A stretch of 64,000 nucleotides of DNA from Candidatus Poribacteria bacterium (GCA_022828145.1 JAJEJA010000043.1:1-64000); one strand, 5' to 3'; numbered from the stretch's first letter, positions 33,686 through 43,321 are shown. A program made the numbers and translations. The notes: generated by a model from the letters alone, not told the origin.

Positions 33686-34378
33686 TTAATCTAACGATAC
33701 AGTTACGGTATAAGTTTCCTCATGTTCAGATGAATCTGATGACCATAAGTAATAGACCGCTGTTATCAGAAAATCCCCGGTATGCATTACACCACTGGGG
33801 AACGTGTAAGAAAACGTTGCCTCATTTATCGTGCCGTCACCGGGGTCATATTCTTCAAGTGTTCCACGTTCACTTGTGTCCCAAGGTGTCTTCACATACC
33901 AATTCACAAAATAGAAAGGCACTTCTGTGATAAGTCTGTACTCGTGTGTTTCGCCGGGAGAAGGCGTGTCACTTGGATCTACAGGTGATATGCCAGTTGG
34001 TGGTGGTGGGGAATCGGTGGCTTCTTGTGGAGGAGGAGGAGGAGGCATCGGTCCCACATATACATCAGCATAGGCGGAATGACGCTGTCCGTTTGTAGAT
34101 TGACCGCCAACATCTACATCAATATAACATGCATATTCTTCCCTAGGAAGATCTTTGTTTACGTATTCATAGAAATGGCCATCAATTAGACTGTTATGTG
34201 TCATCCAGTTGTCTAAGTAGCCAATTCGATCCCATCCACTAGGTGGTTCTCTAAATAATGCTATTTGAAACCAACCGTTTGTTCCTCTCAAAGAACTTCT
34301 AGCTCTACCGGTTGCGTTTGAGGCATTATTTACGCCTGTAGGTTCATACCTACCTTCAATCAAAAATAAGGCTTCCAT
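33686..34378 (-). CDS. Hypothetical protein with proline-rich linker
   Basis: The 230-residue protein is in two parts joined by a linker of prolines (GPMPPPPPPQEATD and SPPPPTG). The second part (about 140-230) is beta-rich, YVKTPWDTSERGTLEEYDPG then HTGDFLITAVYYLWSSDSSE, like an Ig or PKD-type fold. There is no signal peptide. Its start overlaps the end of the preceding gene by 19 bases, so the pair could be a frameshifted single surface protein: the upstream one has the membrane anchor. No known family. Confidence 0.65.
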   Translation of the reverse strand: MEALFLIEGRYEPTGVNNASNATGRARSSLRGTNGWFQIALFREPPSGWDRIGYLDNWMTHNSLIDGHFYEYVNKDLPREEYACYIDVDVGGQSTNGQRHSAYADVYVGPMPPPPPPQEATDSPPPPTGISPVDPSDTPSPGETHEYRLITEVPFYFVNWYVKTPWDTSERGTLEEYDPGDGTINEATFSYTFPSGVMHTGDFLITAVYYLWSSDSSEHEETYTVTVSLD

Positions 34379-35007
34379 CTTTCTGCTGTATCCCCGTCAC
34401 CCATTACACGTTCCGCATAACGTCGACCTGCGAAATCTGAGACACCTTCTTCAATGTAACTCCATTTCACGTAAATGACACCAGGAATAGATGGATAAAT
34501 GAGCCCATTATTATCAAACATGGCACCTTTAGTTTGTGTGCCCTGTTTCCATAACTTAATACGGACTCTAACTAACAACTCATGCTCTGGTGTGGCATTA
34601 TCCCAAAGTTGCACCGTTTCTCTAAACGGATAGTCAGTAGGAACTTCAGGATACGGACCAAATCCAAAGGGAGAGGTTAATGTGTCCGCAGTTAAATCTA
34701 TATTTGCGTTTTTATCAAAGGTGTCGGTTTTTGTTGTTGTCTCATCTGTGGGAACCGACATATCTTCCACAGATTTAGACTGATTATCCACAGTATCAAG
34801 AGACTTTGTTCGCAGCACATTTCTTTGAACCTTATTTTGTGCCTTTTGATACATATCCTCTTGAAGGATAATATCATCGGTAATTGACAATCGTTTTTTG
34901 AATGCTGCGATATTGTGTTGAGACCAGAAGTGGCAAAGTACCGCGAAAACAATCAGAAAAATGAAACTACCGATAAACCATTTGTTTGTAAGGATGTAGC
35001 GAAGCAT
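34360..35007 (-). CDS. Membrane-anchored hypothetical protein
   Basis: The 215-residue protein starts with one transmembrane helix (WFIGSFIFLIVFAVLCHFW), followed by a polar Ser/Thr/Asp-rich linker and a domain with PTDYPFRETVQLWDNATPEH and VYVKWSYIEEGVSDFAG-type sequence. Start at the ATG at 35007 (GAGG five bases upstream). Layout and linker resemble the gene at 16593-17366. The downstream gene starts within its last 19 bases. Family unknown. Confidence 0.7.
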   Translation of the reverse strand: MLRYILTNKWFIGSFIFLIVFAVLCHFWSQHNIAAFKKRLSITDDIILQEDMYQKAQNKVQRNVLRTKSLDTVDNQSKSVEDMSVPTDETTTKTDTFDKNANIDLTADTLTSPFGFGPYPEVPTDYPFRETVQLWDNATPEHELLVRVRIKLWKQGTQTKGAMFDNNGLIYPSIPGVIYVKWSYIEEGVSDFAGRRYAERVMGDGDTAERWKPYF

Positions 35008-35314
35008 ATTATCCTCTTTGCTGTATTGAACAACATTGAAAACCCAAAATAGAAGTATTTCAATGTAAGAACTCATAGCGAGTAACATCTAAGAATTGTT
35101 AAAAGTCACCCGAAAATTTCTGAACTGACGCAAAATGCGGCAAAAGGATTTTTCCAAATTGCTGCATAAAATTGCTTTCATAATATATAGCCACAGTATT
35201 AATTCCAAAAGAGTGTAAATCTCGAAAAAGTAAAACAGGCTCTATTTTTCTAATTCATCAAGAAAACTATTACAATGCGTTGATTAAGAAAATTACTCAA
35301 ACAACGAGATAGAA

Positions 35315-35625
35315 TACCCTCTATACTTAAAGACACAGGTTTCGACCTAAAAAGGGTGCAAATGAAGGAAAAAAATGAACTTTTTCTGACATTTTTACTA
35401 AAAATAGGTAAAAATCAATAAAATTCATTAAAATCACACATACCCTTTACAATTAATGACACAGGTTTCAACCTAAAGGGTGCAAGTGAAGGGAAAAAAA
35501 TGAACTTTTTCTGACATTTTACTAAAAATAGGTAAAAATCAATAAATTCATTAAAATCACACATACCCTTTACAATTAATGACACAGGTTTCAACCTAAA
35601 GGGTGCAAGTAAAGAAAAATAGTTT
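35315..35625. repeat. Tandem repeat, two and a half units of 123-126 bp
   Basis: GACACAGGTTTC begins at 35332, 35458 and 35581. Each unit contains ACCCTTT...AAAGGGT enclosing GGTT-TC-AACC, then TGAACTTTTTCTGACATTTT and AAAATAGGTAAAAATCAATA. Very AT-rich. It lies downstream of a pseudogene and upstream of the membrane-anchored hypothetical, in a 670-bp stretch with no gene. Confidence 0.85.
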
Positions 35626-35676
35626 ATTTTTAAAATCTTAGACAAAACAGGCAAAAGACGATAAATTTTTTGCAAA

Positions 35677-36130
35677 TCATTGACATGGAGTTCCACTGGC
35701 ACGTAGCAGTTGATTCGTTGGGAACTGGTGGGTATCTATTAAAATTGTTGGAGAAGCCTTAATTCCTAATTCCGCGGTTCGTTTGATGTTTTCTCTGAAA
35801 TCCTGTTCTGTTTCAGGTGTATCAAACAATCGTTGAATTTTAATGATTTGCAATCTCTCCATTTTCATCCAACCAAAATGCTAATACACCTAAAGTCTTA
35901 CCTTCAGGTTTAGAACCTACCTACACCGTTTTCGTTTCAGATTCCACTGTTTCGAGTTCTTCTGGTAGAATCACAATGTCAATATGTTCAGGTTCTTTAG
36001 GATGACCTAAAGCCACAATAATATCTGCTTCTGATACTGCTTGTTGAGATGCTTCCTTTACAACAAAGGCTATGGTATATTGATCTGCTTTCTGCGTTAC
36101 AAATGGCTGCGTGAAATTTTTCTGTATGGC
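35677..36130 (-). pseudogene. Decayed thioredoxin/DsbA-like gene
   Basis: Three consecutive pieces read as one protein if two defects are repaired. The first piece ends at an in-frame TAG (35921-35923): QPFVTQKADQYTIAFVVKEA. The second continues in the same frame: VGSKPEGKTLGVLAFWLDEN. The third, after a frame change near 35850, reads QRLFDTPETEQDFRENIKRT and ELGIKASPTILIDTHQFPTN, which is like the cis-Pro region and end of DsbA-type proteins (SPT). No intact N-terminus is found. I call it a remnant. Confidence 0.6.
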
Positions 36131-36183
36131 TTTTCGTGTTACCAGTGTATAGGATAGCAGAGAACATGGAAATTTATACTGAT

Positions 36184-36212
36184 TTGACAATAAAAGCGAT
36201 ATGACATAAAAT
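36184..36212 (+). promoter_or_regulatory. Strong sigma70 promoter of the dehydrogenase gene
   Basis: TTGACA (36184-36189), a 17-nt spacer and TAAAAT (36207-36212), about 57 bases before the ATG. Confidence 0.75.
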
Positions 36213-36268
36213 AGAGTTGTGGGAATTACGAAAAGAGATAAGCAATATACATGTACTGAGGAGCGATT

Positions 36269-37318
36269 ATGAGTCAAACAAGAAAAGTTGTGATGCGTAA
36301 TGATGCGGGACAGATCTGGACTGAGGAACAGGAGACACCCGCACCGAAACAGGGACAACTGTTGGTTGAAGTACACGCGTCTATGGTGAGCCCGGGGACA
36401 GAGTTGGGAGGTATCAAAAGGAGACGCGAAAAACAGGGTTCCGGAACAAGTCAACGTGCATTCGGGTATACTAACGCTGGTGTCGTGATCGGAAAAGAGG
36501 GAAATTGTGATGAATTTGAAATTGGGGACAGAGTTGCAGGTATGGGGGGTGGCTACGCACTACACGCGACTTACGCTTGTGTGCCACATAACTTGTGTGC
36601 TAAGATCCCTGATACCGTAAAGTATGAGGAAGCCGCATCTATCCACCTTGCGGCGACGGCACTGCACGCTGTGCAACGCGGACGTATTCGTATCGGTGAG
36701 AATGTGGTGATTGCGGGATTGGGTATTCTCGGACAATTTGCATTGCAGATTGCTAAAACTGCTGGTGCTTATGTTGTGGGTTTAGATCGGTTGCCGTTGC
36801 GATTAGGTATCGCTAAGAACGCGGGTATTGATATTGCAATCAATGTTTCTGAGACAGACCCTGTCCCGATTGCACAGGAATTCACGCGTGGTTACGGTAT
36901 GGATTGCGGGATTATCGCCTTTGGTGGGGATGCGACGAGTGCTTTCCAGCAGATACGTGCTATGCTAAAGACAGCTCCCGATACGCATAAGATGGGACGG
37001 ATTGTCATTGTTGGTGGGGCAAGTATCACACACGGGTTTGCAGCGGGGCTCGGTAATGTGGATGTGATTAGTGCCGCACGTACCGGTCCCGGATACCACG
37101 ATGAAGATTATGAACATGGAGCGGATTATCCACCTGTGTTTGTACCGTGGCCAACACAACGGAATTTGGAATTGGCACTTAGGTTGATGGCTGAGGGGAA
37201 AATCAGTGTTGAGAAGGTCATTACTGATATTGTATCGATTGACGAAGCTGCTGCGGCATGCGAAAAACTGATACAAGACCCAAATACAGCGTTAGGTGTT
37301 ATTTTCACAATGAAATAA
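36269..37318 (+). CDS. Medium-chain dehydrogenase/reductase (zinc-type alcohol dehydrogenase-like)
   Basis: The 349-residue protein has the GroES-like N-terminal domain (LLVEVHASMVSPGTELGG) and a Rossmann domain with VVIAGLGILGQFALQIAKTA. The catalytic Cys/His-Glu set of zinc dehydrogenases is not evident at the usual places (SPGTEL in place of CGSD), so it may be a zinc-free member, as in bacteriochlorophyllide- or sugar-related MDR proteins. GAGGAG lies five bases before the ATG. It is followed at 21 bases by a GNAT gene and then a methyltransferase, all on the same strand, and is probably the first gene of that operon. Confidence 0.88.
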   Translation: MSQTRKVVMRNDAGQIWTEEQETPAPKQGQLLVEVHASMVSPGTELGGIKRRREKQGSGTSQRAFGYTNAGVVIGKEGNCDEFEIGDRVAGMGGGYALHATYACVPHNLCAKIPDTVKYEEAASIHLAATALHAVQRGRIRIGENVVIAGLGILGQFALQIAKTAGAYVVGLDRLPLRLGIAKNAGIDIAINVSETDPVPIAQEFTRGYGMDCGIIAFGGDATSAFQQIRAMLKTAPDTHKMGRIVIVGGASITHGFAAGLGNVDVISAARTGPGYHDEDYEHGADYPPVFVPWPTQRNLELALRLMAEGKISVEKVITDIVSIDEAAAACEKLIQDPNTALGVIFTMK

Positions 37319-37339
37319 AAATGACATTAGGAATAGGGA

Positions 37340-38563
37340 ATGGAAATTAGATCAGCAAAAGAGTCTGAATTAGAGCAGGTTGTGGCGTTAAACTGCATCG
37401 CTTTCAATCCGAATCAACATGAACGGTATTGGCAGTATGTGCGAGGGGATAGCAGTTATCGACTTTCACAGACGCGAGTTGTTGTTGTGAATGATAGCGT
37501 TGTTTCAACGTTACGGGTGTGGGAACGGAGAATACGGATCGGTCCATCCCTTGTGATGATGGGTGGGATAGGTGGTGTTTGCACTGATCCCAAATACCGG
37601 GGCGTAGGATATGCGTCTGCACTGATGCGGGATACTATCGGATACCTGAAGACGAGAGGATATGATCTTGGTGTTCTGTTCACGATCATACCTGAAGCAT
37701 TTTATCACAGATTAGGGTGGACATCCCTACCCCTACACGGTTTCTCGGTGGCATGTGAAGTGGGAGGGGGAACAGTAGTGCCATCTGAATGGCAGGTTAG
37801 GGACTTCAACGTAGAAACGGATTTGGATGCTGTTGCTTCAATTCACAACATCGCTAATGCACATCAGAGCGGGACTGTTTCCCGTACTCGTGCTTATTGG
37901 GATATGAAGCCTTCGCGTATTCGTGGTATTCTGCCATCTGTCGTCGCAGAGAAGAACGGGGATATTGGCGGGTATTTGAACTTTCAGATAGAGGATAAAC
38001 GTGCGGAGGTACTTGAAGTAGGAAATATACCGGACAAGCCAGATGTTTTGGACATGCTTGTATCCTACCTTATGAAGACGTGTGCTGAAAACAGGGTTGA
38101 AGAGATTACGGGTATGTTCTCGTCAGAACATCCTTATGTGGAACGGCTTTTGGCAACGCGTAAGGGTGAAGCGAGGGTATGCACAGATACTGCAATGATG
38201 CTTTATGCGGTTAATCTACCTGTGATGCTTCGCCGGTTCGTCGTAGACTGGGAAACGCAAATTGCTGATGCGGATGAATCGTTTTCACGACTTGCTGTGA
38301 GATTTCCTGTGGTCAATAATCAGCAAGCGGTGTTGCGCTACGACGGGAGTAGCACGATCCAAATATTTGACGATGCATCGGATGCAGTGGATATAGATAT
38401 GAATGAAGAGGTGTTTTGGCAGCTGCTGTTCGGTGAACTTGGATGGGAACAGGTGCAGTTACAGGGAAAGGCGGTTTCATCGGTTTCTGCGGAGGTATCG
38501 ACTTTTTTGGAGGTGTTGTTTCCAAAAAGGGATGTGATTTTTTGGTATCCGGATCGGTATTGA
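37340..38563 (+). CDS. GNAT N-acetyltransferase (Eis-like)
   Basis: The 407-residue protein has an N-terminal GNAT fold: MEIRSAKESELEQVVALNCI, then the acetyl-CoA loop VCTDPKYRGVGYASALMRDT (R/Q-x-x-G-x-G/A) and YDLGVLFTIIPEAFYHRLGW. The total length and the C-terminal SCP2-like part fit the Eis family. The acceptor is unknown. It is the second gene of a presumed three-gene run; its stop codon overlaps the ribosome binding site of the next gene (GAGG at 38562). Confidence 0.9.
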   Translation: MEIRSAKESELEQVVALNCIAFNPNQHERYWQYVRGDSSYRLSQTRVVVVNDSVVSTLRVWERRIRIGPSLVMMGGIGGVCTDPKYRGVGYASALMRDTIGYLKTRGYDLGVLFTIIPEAFYHRLGWTSLPLHGFSVACEVGGGTVVPSEWQVRDFNVETDLDAVASIHNIANAHQSGTVSRTRAYWDMKPSRIRGILPSVVAEKNGDIGGYLNFQIEDKRAEVLEVGNIPDKPDVLDMLVSYLMKTCAENRVEEITGMFSSEHPYVERLLATRKGEARVCTDTAMMLYAVNLPVMLRRFVVDWETQIADADESFSRLAVRFPVVNNQQAVLRYDGSSTIQIFDDASDAVDIDMNEEVFWQLLFGELGWEQVQLQGKAVSSVSAEVSTFLEVLFPKRDVIFWYPDRY

Positions 38564-38572
38564 GGATAAAAT

Positions 38573-39502
38573 ATGCATGGTGGTAACAGGATGAAGAAAA
38601 AGAGCGAAATTGAGAAGAGTGGAACTCAGACAAGCGCGTTCGGGATATCTGGTAGGATCAATCACGACTCCAGTGAGTTTTATAAAGGAAAACTCTACGC
38701 TAATCAAGTACCTGCCGAACCTGAAACGTGGATTGAAAACACTGTTCCTGCTGAAAACCTTGATAAACTCTATTGTGCCTCCAGTGAAGATATGTCTGCA
38801 ATTCCGGATTGCAGTATTCATCTGATGGTTACTTCGCCTCCCTATAATGCTAAGAAAGAATATGATGATGATTTGTCGTTAGAGGAGTATAGGGGACTCT
38901 TACGTGCTGTGTTTGCTGAGACGTATAAGAAGTTGGTAACTGGCGGTCGGGCATGTATCAACATCGCTAATTTAGGTCGCAAACCTTATATCCCGTTGCA
39001 TAGTTACATTATTGAAGATATGCTGGCTATTGGTTACTATATGCGGGGTGAAATTATCTGGGATAAAGGGTCCAGTGCGGGGAGTTCAACGGCATGGGGG
39101 AGTTGGTTGTCTGCGGCGAACCCTGTGCTAAGGGATGTTCACGAATATATTCTGGTTTTTTCTAAAGATACCTTTACGCGTAAACGGAACGGCAAGGAGA
39201 ATTCCTTATGTAAGGAGGACTTCTTGGCGTGGACGAAAAGTGTCTGGACATTTCATGCTGAATCTGCGAAACGTATCGGTCATCCTGCGCCGTTTCCTGA
39301 AACGTTGCCGCATCGGCTAATACAACTCTATTCTTTCGTAGGGGATGTTGTATTAGACCCTTTTTGCGGGAGCGGTACGACTTGTCTGAGTGCGTTGAAA
39401 TTAGGTCGGCACTATATCGGTTACGATATTGAGGAAGAATATATCCAGTTGGCAAACGAGCGGATTGGCGCGTATGCTAATCAGACTCGTTTGCCGATTT
39501 AG
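38573..39502 (+). CDS. Site-specific DNA methyltransferase (beta class)
   Basis: The 309-residue protein has the catalytic motif SPPYNAKKEYDDDL near residue 83 and the SAM-binding motif VVLDPFCGSGTTCLSALKLG near residue 260, so motif IV precedes motif I as in the beta class. SPPY is most often an N4-cytosine signature, but N6-adenine enzymes also have it. No restriction endonuclease gene lies beside it, so it looks like an orphan. The ATG has GAGG seven bases upstream, placed across the previous stop codon. The first 45 residues have no clear match. Confidence 0.9.
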   Translation: MHGGNRMKKKSEIEKSGTQTSAFGISGRINHDSSEFYKGKLYANQVPAEPETWIENTVPAENLDKLYCASSEDMSAIPDCSIHLMVTSPPYNAKKEYDDDLSLEEYRGLLRAVFAETYKKLVTGGRACINIANLGRKPYIPLHSYIIEDMLAIGYYMRGEIIWDKGSSAGSSTAWGSWLSAANPVLRDVHEYILVFSKDTFTRKRNGKENSLCKEDFLAWTKSVWTFHAESAKRIGHPAPFPETLPHRLIQLYSFVGDVVLDPFCGSGTTCLSALKLGRHYIGYDIEEEYIQLANERIGAYANQTRLPI

Positions 39503-39511
39503 TAGGTATAC

Positions 39512-39690
39512 GGAGACGGCACATATTAAAGAGACGGCACACGGAGAGTGCCTACTACTATTAAGAACGTTAAAGAGACGGCACACGGAGAGTGCCTACT
39601 ACTATATAAGAACGTTAAAGAGACGGCACACGGAGTGTATCTGCTACTATGTAAGAACGGCACACGGAGAGTGCCTACTACTATTAAGGT
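39512..39690. repeat. Tandem GGCACACGGAG repeat, about 43 bp, four units
   Basis: Units GAGACGGCACACGGAGAGTG followed by CCTACTACTATTAAGAACGT start at about 39531, 39574, 39618 and 39656. One unit ends GAGTGTATCTGC, so the palindrome is broken in places. The last unit overlaps the stop region of the GH95 gene. Single copies of the unit lie at 1908 and 22370. Confidence 0.85.
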
Positions 39691-42011
39691 GATATTGTGT
39701 AGGTCTCTCCTGCTTTGGTGTGGAAGTTTACGACGTCTCTGGATTGTGAATACTTGATGCGTGATCCGTCACAGGTTACGTTGACTTGTCCGGGTGTTCG
39801 GACTCGGCAATCTTGTCCGAGGTTTGATACTATTTGCGCTTGCGTGAGTTTTCCATCTTTCCACGTCATATCCACTTCAAATCCACCGCGTGCGCGTAGA
39901 CCTTTGACATATCCGGTATTCCATGCTTTCGGCAGTGCGGGTAGCAGGTTAATTTCCCCATCGTGGCTCTGTAGTAACATCTCAGCAATACCTGAGGTTC
40001 CTCCGAAATTGCCGTCAATCTGGAATGGTGGGTGTGTATCAAATAGGTTCGTGAGTGTGCACCTTGCGAGTAATGTTTGTAGGTGATTGTATGCTTCTTC
40101 AGGTTCTTCAAGTCTGGCAAAGAAGTTGACTAACCATGCGCGGCTCCATCCTGTTCCGCCGCCTCCGTGTGCTAATCGGGTTTCCAAAGATTTCTTTGCT
40201 GCGGCTGCTAACTCTGGTGTACCCCGTAGTGTTATTTGACAACTGGGATGCAGTGCATATAGGTGCGACATGTGTCGGTGACCAGCCTTCGGTTCATGAT
40301 AGTCACATATCCACTCTTGCAGTCTTCCCGTTTTTTCACTGATTTGAAGTGGGACAAGGTTTTCAAGGGAAGTTGCCAATTCCTCACGAAAGTCTGCATC
40401 AACATTGAGAATATCAATACATGCGATGCAGTTTGTGAAGAGTTCATGGATTATCTCAAGGTCCATTGTTGCTGCATAGGTGAACATAGTGCGGGTTCCG
40501 TCAGGTGCGTCGAACACGTTCTCAGGGGAGTGTGAAGGATTTGTTACGAGTTTTCCGGGGAACGGTGTGTCTTCTGGTGCTTCAACGAGAAAGTCGAGAA
40601 TAAAACGGGCAGCACTTTTCATCAATGGATACGCGCGTTTTCTAAGGAAGTTTTCATCGCCACCGAAAAGGTAGTGTTCCCAGACATGTTCACATAACCA
40701 TGCGGCACCCATTGGCCAAACACCCCAGACTCCATCTGCTGGGGTGGTAAACCCCCAAATATCTGTAAGGTGATGGACAACCCATCCTTCGGCACCGTAG
40801 TGTGATTTCGCTGTTTTGTTGCCCGGTTCAACAAGTGATTCCATTAGGTCAAAGAGTGGGAGATGGCATTCTGGTAAGTTGCATATCTCTGGCACCCAAT
40901 AGTTCATTTGGACATTTATATTTGTGTGGTAATCGCTGTTCCAAGGGGCGTTCATGTGTTCGTTCCATACGCCTTGAAGGTTGGCAGGGAAACATCCTGG
41001 TCGTGAACTGCCCATCATTAGATAGCGACCGTATTGGAAATAGAGTGCTTCAAGTGCTGGGTCTGTTGTGCCTTGCTTGACTTTAGCTAAGCGTTCGTCA
41101 GTTGGCAGGTCTTCTGCTTCTGTAGAGCCGAGGTTCAGATCAACCCGTCTGAAAAGGGATTGATGGTCTGTGATGTGGTCTGACCGAATTGTTTGATATG
41201 TTTTTGTTTCAATCCTTTTCAGATAATTTTCGCATCGTTCATGTGGGTTGACACTTGCGTCTTTAGCGTTGATATAACTGGTTGCTGCTGCGAGGTATAG
41301 CGTAACGGCATCGGCATTGCTGACAGAGATGCTGTCGTTTTTTGCTTGTGAAGTACCGCCATCAACGTTTACTTGAAGATGCGCTGCAAAACGTATAACA
41401 CCTTCATCGCTGCAATAACCATCAAGTCGTAATAAACTGTCAGAAAGCGTGTCAATGGTTGCATTTTGCTCGCGTGTGAGGGTTATATCAAATGTGAGTT
41501 TACCTGGTGTGTCGCATTCAAGTTTAACGACGATAAGGTTGTCTGCTGCTGTAGCGAATACTTCTTTGGTGTAAGTGACATCCGCGCATTGATATGTTGT
41601 TTTTGCTATACCTGTATCTAAATCCAGTTCACGTCGGTAGTTGGAAACATCTGCTTGTTGTGCGGGGTCATTGTTATCGCTGGCAATGTATAGGTCGCCT
41701 AAGGACTGATAGGATTTGATGCGTTTTTCTATTCCGTGCATTGTGTCGCCAGCGAGTTGTGTTGCCTCTTCGTTTTTATCGTCAAAGAGGAGTTGTCGTA
41801 CCTTTGGGAGTGCTTCTAAAGCGTTTGGGTTGTTGTTATTGTTTTTGCGGGGACCGCCGTCCCATATTGTTTCTTCATTGAGTTGGATGCGTTCTCGGTT
41901 GATGCCGCCGAAGACCATTGCGCCGAGTCGTCCGTTTCCGACGGGTAGCGCGTCAGTCCACTGTTCGGCTGGTTTGTTATACCATAAGAGGTAATTATTC
42001 CTGTTTGTCAT
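39684..42011 (-). CDS. GH95 glycoside hydrolase (alpha-L-fucosidase type)
   Basis: The 775-residue protein matches GH95. The N-terminal domain opens [20 protein letters not shown] and has [20 protein letters not shown]. The (alpha/alpha)6 barrel has [15 protein letters not shown], where the two Asn correspond to the catalytic-water residues of the Bifidobacterium enzyme AfcA, and [17 protein letters not shown], with the other key Asp. It would remove terminal alpha-L-fucose or alpha-L-galactose from glycans. There is no signal peptide, so it is cytoplasmic or exported by another route. Start at the ATG at 42011 (GGAGG seven bases upstream). No transporter or other glycosidase is next to it. 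Confidence 0.93.
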   Translation of the reverse strand: MTNRNNYLLWYNKPAEQWTDALPVGNGRLGAMVFGGINRERIQLNEETIWDGGPRKNNNNNPNALEALPKVRQLLFDDKNEEATQLAGDTMHGIEKRIKSYQSLGDLYIASDNNDPAQQADVSNYRRELDLDTGIAKTTYQCADVTYTKEVFATAADNLIVVKLECDTPGKLTFDITLTREQNATIDTLSDSLLRLDGYCSDEGVIRFAAHLQVNVDGGTSQAKNDSISVSNADAVTLYLAAATSYINAKDASVNPHERCENYLKRIETKTYQTIRSDHITDHQSLFRRVDLNLGSTEAEDLPTDERLAKVKQGTTDPALEALYFQYGRYLMMGSSRPGCFPANLQGVWNEHMNAPWNSDYHTNINVQMNYWVPEICNLPECHLPLFDLMESLVEPGNKTAKSHYGAEGWVVHHLTDIWGFTTPADGVWGVWPMGAAWLCEHVWEHYLFGGDENFLRKRAYPLMKSAARFILDFLVEAPEDTPFPGKLVTNPSHSPENVFDAPDGTRTMFTYAATMDLEIIHELFTNCIACIDILNVDADFREELATSLENLVPLQISEKTGRLQEWICDYHEPKAGHRHMSHLYALHPSCQITLRGTPELAAAAKKSLETRLAHGGGGTGWSRAWLVNFFARLEEPEEAYNHLQTLLARCTLTNLFDTHPPFQIDGNFGGTSGIAEMLLQSHDGEINLLPALPKAWNTGYVKGLRARGGFEVDMTWKDGKLTQAQIVSNLGQDCRVRTPGQVNVTCDGSRIKYSQSRDVVNFHTKAGETYTISP

Positions 42012-42133
42012 CAAGTTGCCTCCGCTTTACTTTTACTTTCGTTATGACAGTTTTAATGTTTATTTTCTTGAAGCACATGTTATCAAAAATTAGATTTCGG
42101 TTCAAGTATAAAAATATCTTACCCCGTAGTGAA

Positions 42134-42468
42134 GGGTGTAAGTATTTTGTCATCTTTTTTCATAAGAGACGGCACATCGATAAAAAACAACGTTAATCTT
42201 TCTTAAGTTGACACCTATGGGTAGAGGAACGAAACCCAACACGTAAGGATTGTATCTATCATGTTGGGTTTCGCTTCGCTCAACCCAACCTACAAGTTTA
42301 ACTTAGACAGTCCACTAGTAGATAGTCCAGACTAAATATGTAGGTCGCGATTCGGAGATCGCTCCTACCAATAACCTGTTCTGTAGGAGGGAACTCCGAT
42401 TCCCGACTATTGATTATACCCACAAGTTTAGCTTGGACTATCCACTAGTGACAAAAACTTTACGCACT
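42134..42468. repeat. TIR element, 335 bp, with 9-bp target duplication and a nested element
   Basis: The left end GGGTGTAAGTATTTTGTCAT (42134, two bases short) and the right end TGACAAAAACTTTACGCACT (42468) are clear. The left flank CGTAGTGAA (42125-42133) and right flank CGTAGCGAA (42469-42477) match at 8 of 9 bases. The interior includes a GAGACGGCACATCG fragment and the 122-bp element at 42322-42443. Confidence 0.85.
42322..42443. mobile_element. Second miniature inverted-repeat element (copy 2), nested
   Basis: Nearly identical to 29264-29386, with ends GATAGTCCAGACTAAAT and TTTAGCTTGGACTATCC. Here it lies inside the TIR element and has no -10 box beside it. Confidence 0.75.
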
Positions 42469-42484
42469 CGTAGCGAATGTTGTA

Positions 42485-42514
42485 TTGACGAACACACATA
42501 CGTTCTGATATAAT
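42485..42514 (+). promoter_or_regulatory. Candidate sigma70 promoter of the 42551 gene
   Basis: TTGACG (42485-42490), an 18-nt spacer and a perfect TATAAT (42509-42514). It lies 17 bp after the right end of the TIR element. Confidence 0.7.
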
Positions 42515-42550
42515 ACTATCAGAAAAAATGTAAAGAATGAGGACTGCTTC

Positions 42551-43276
42551 ATGAAAAACAGAGAACCCGATTATGATGACTATATCAAACATTTGCAGAA
42601 GGAAAAAAAGCGGCTACTCACTTCCCCAGTCTTGCATACAGCTGCGGAAATTCCGACTATAGATTTTCTTGATATATGTGAACGGATTAAAAACGCGAAG
42701 GAAGAACCTGCACACTATGATACAAACCTGCCCTACTTCTTTTCTGAAAATCGATTTGATATAGAAGCATTGCAGGAACATCAAAATGAATACCCGCATA
42801 TCTTTGAAGAACAACGGCAGGGGGGATTATACAGAAGTGGGTTTTATAGATGGCAGTTGTCCTGGCTTGGACGTTCGTTTTTCAAAGAATATCCTTATCA
42901 GGTTGATATTGAATTGGAAGCAGGAAAAACAGTATCAAGGATAGAATGCAACTACCAAACAGAAACTGCTACAGGGATCCCGATTTGGATATTCGGATTT
43001 GTCACCGGTACAATAGAAAAGTGGTATCGGATATGTGCGTTTGAATATTTTGTGCTTGATATAGAGGAGGATTGGTCAACCGATTTTGAGTTCAAAGATA
43101 TTACGATTGAAACCGAACCTGTCTGCCAATTAAAGAACGGGCAGGAAGTCAAGGATGGAAAAGCATATACTGTCAATTTTCAGGTGGATGTTTCCAGCGA
43201 TTTGTATGAACCGTACGGTGAGATAGAATTAAAGAACGGGTTTCTCGGACTGGATGGCACACTCCAATCGCGATGA
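42551..43276 (+). CDS. Hypothetical cytoplasmic protein
   Basis: The 241-residue protein has no signal peptide and no membrane helix. The N-terminal 50 residues are charged and helical (DYIKHLQKEKKRLLTS); the rest appears beta-rich (GFYRWQLSWLGRSFFKEYPY, RIECNYQTETATGIPIWIFG). I do not recognise a family. GAGG is eight bases before the ATG and a good promoter precedes it. It ends against the SUMF1-like gene on the other strand. Confidence 0.75.
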   Translation: MKNREPDYDDYIKHLQKEKKRLLTSPVLHTAAEIPTIDFLDICERIKNAKEEPAHYDTNLPYFFSENRFDIEALQEHQNEYPHIFEEQRQGGLYRSGFYRWQLSWLGRSFFKEYPYQVDIELEAGKTVSRIECNYQTETATGIPIWIFGFVTGTIEKWYRICAFEYFVLDIEEDWSTDFEFKDITIETEPVCQLKNGQEVKDGKAYTVNFQVDVSSDLYEPYGEIELKNGFLGLDGTLQSR

Positions 43277-43300
43277 GTTTGTACTTGTAGCATAGAAGAG

Positions 43301-43321
43301 ATCATTAAACTATGATTTTTT
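43301..43321 (+). terminator. Candidate terminator between convergent genes
   Basis: ATCAT (43301-43305), loop TAAACT, ATGAT (43312-43316), then TTTTTT. The stem is short; it overlaps the last codons of the convergent gene. Confidence 0.4.

Noticed and set aside
35315-35625. Possible CRISPR with a GGTTTCAACC-type repeat
   Set aside because: The sequence between repeats is itself repeated, so this is a tandem repeat.
35921-36454. 177-codon minus-strand frame
   Set aside because: Its first half lies over the dehydrogenase promoter and start; only the last 70 codons look like protein and belong to the decayed gene.
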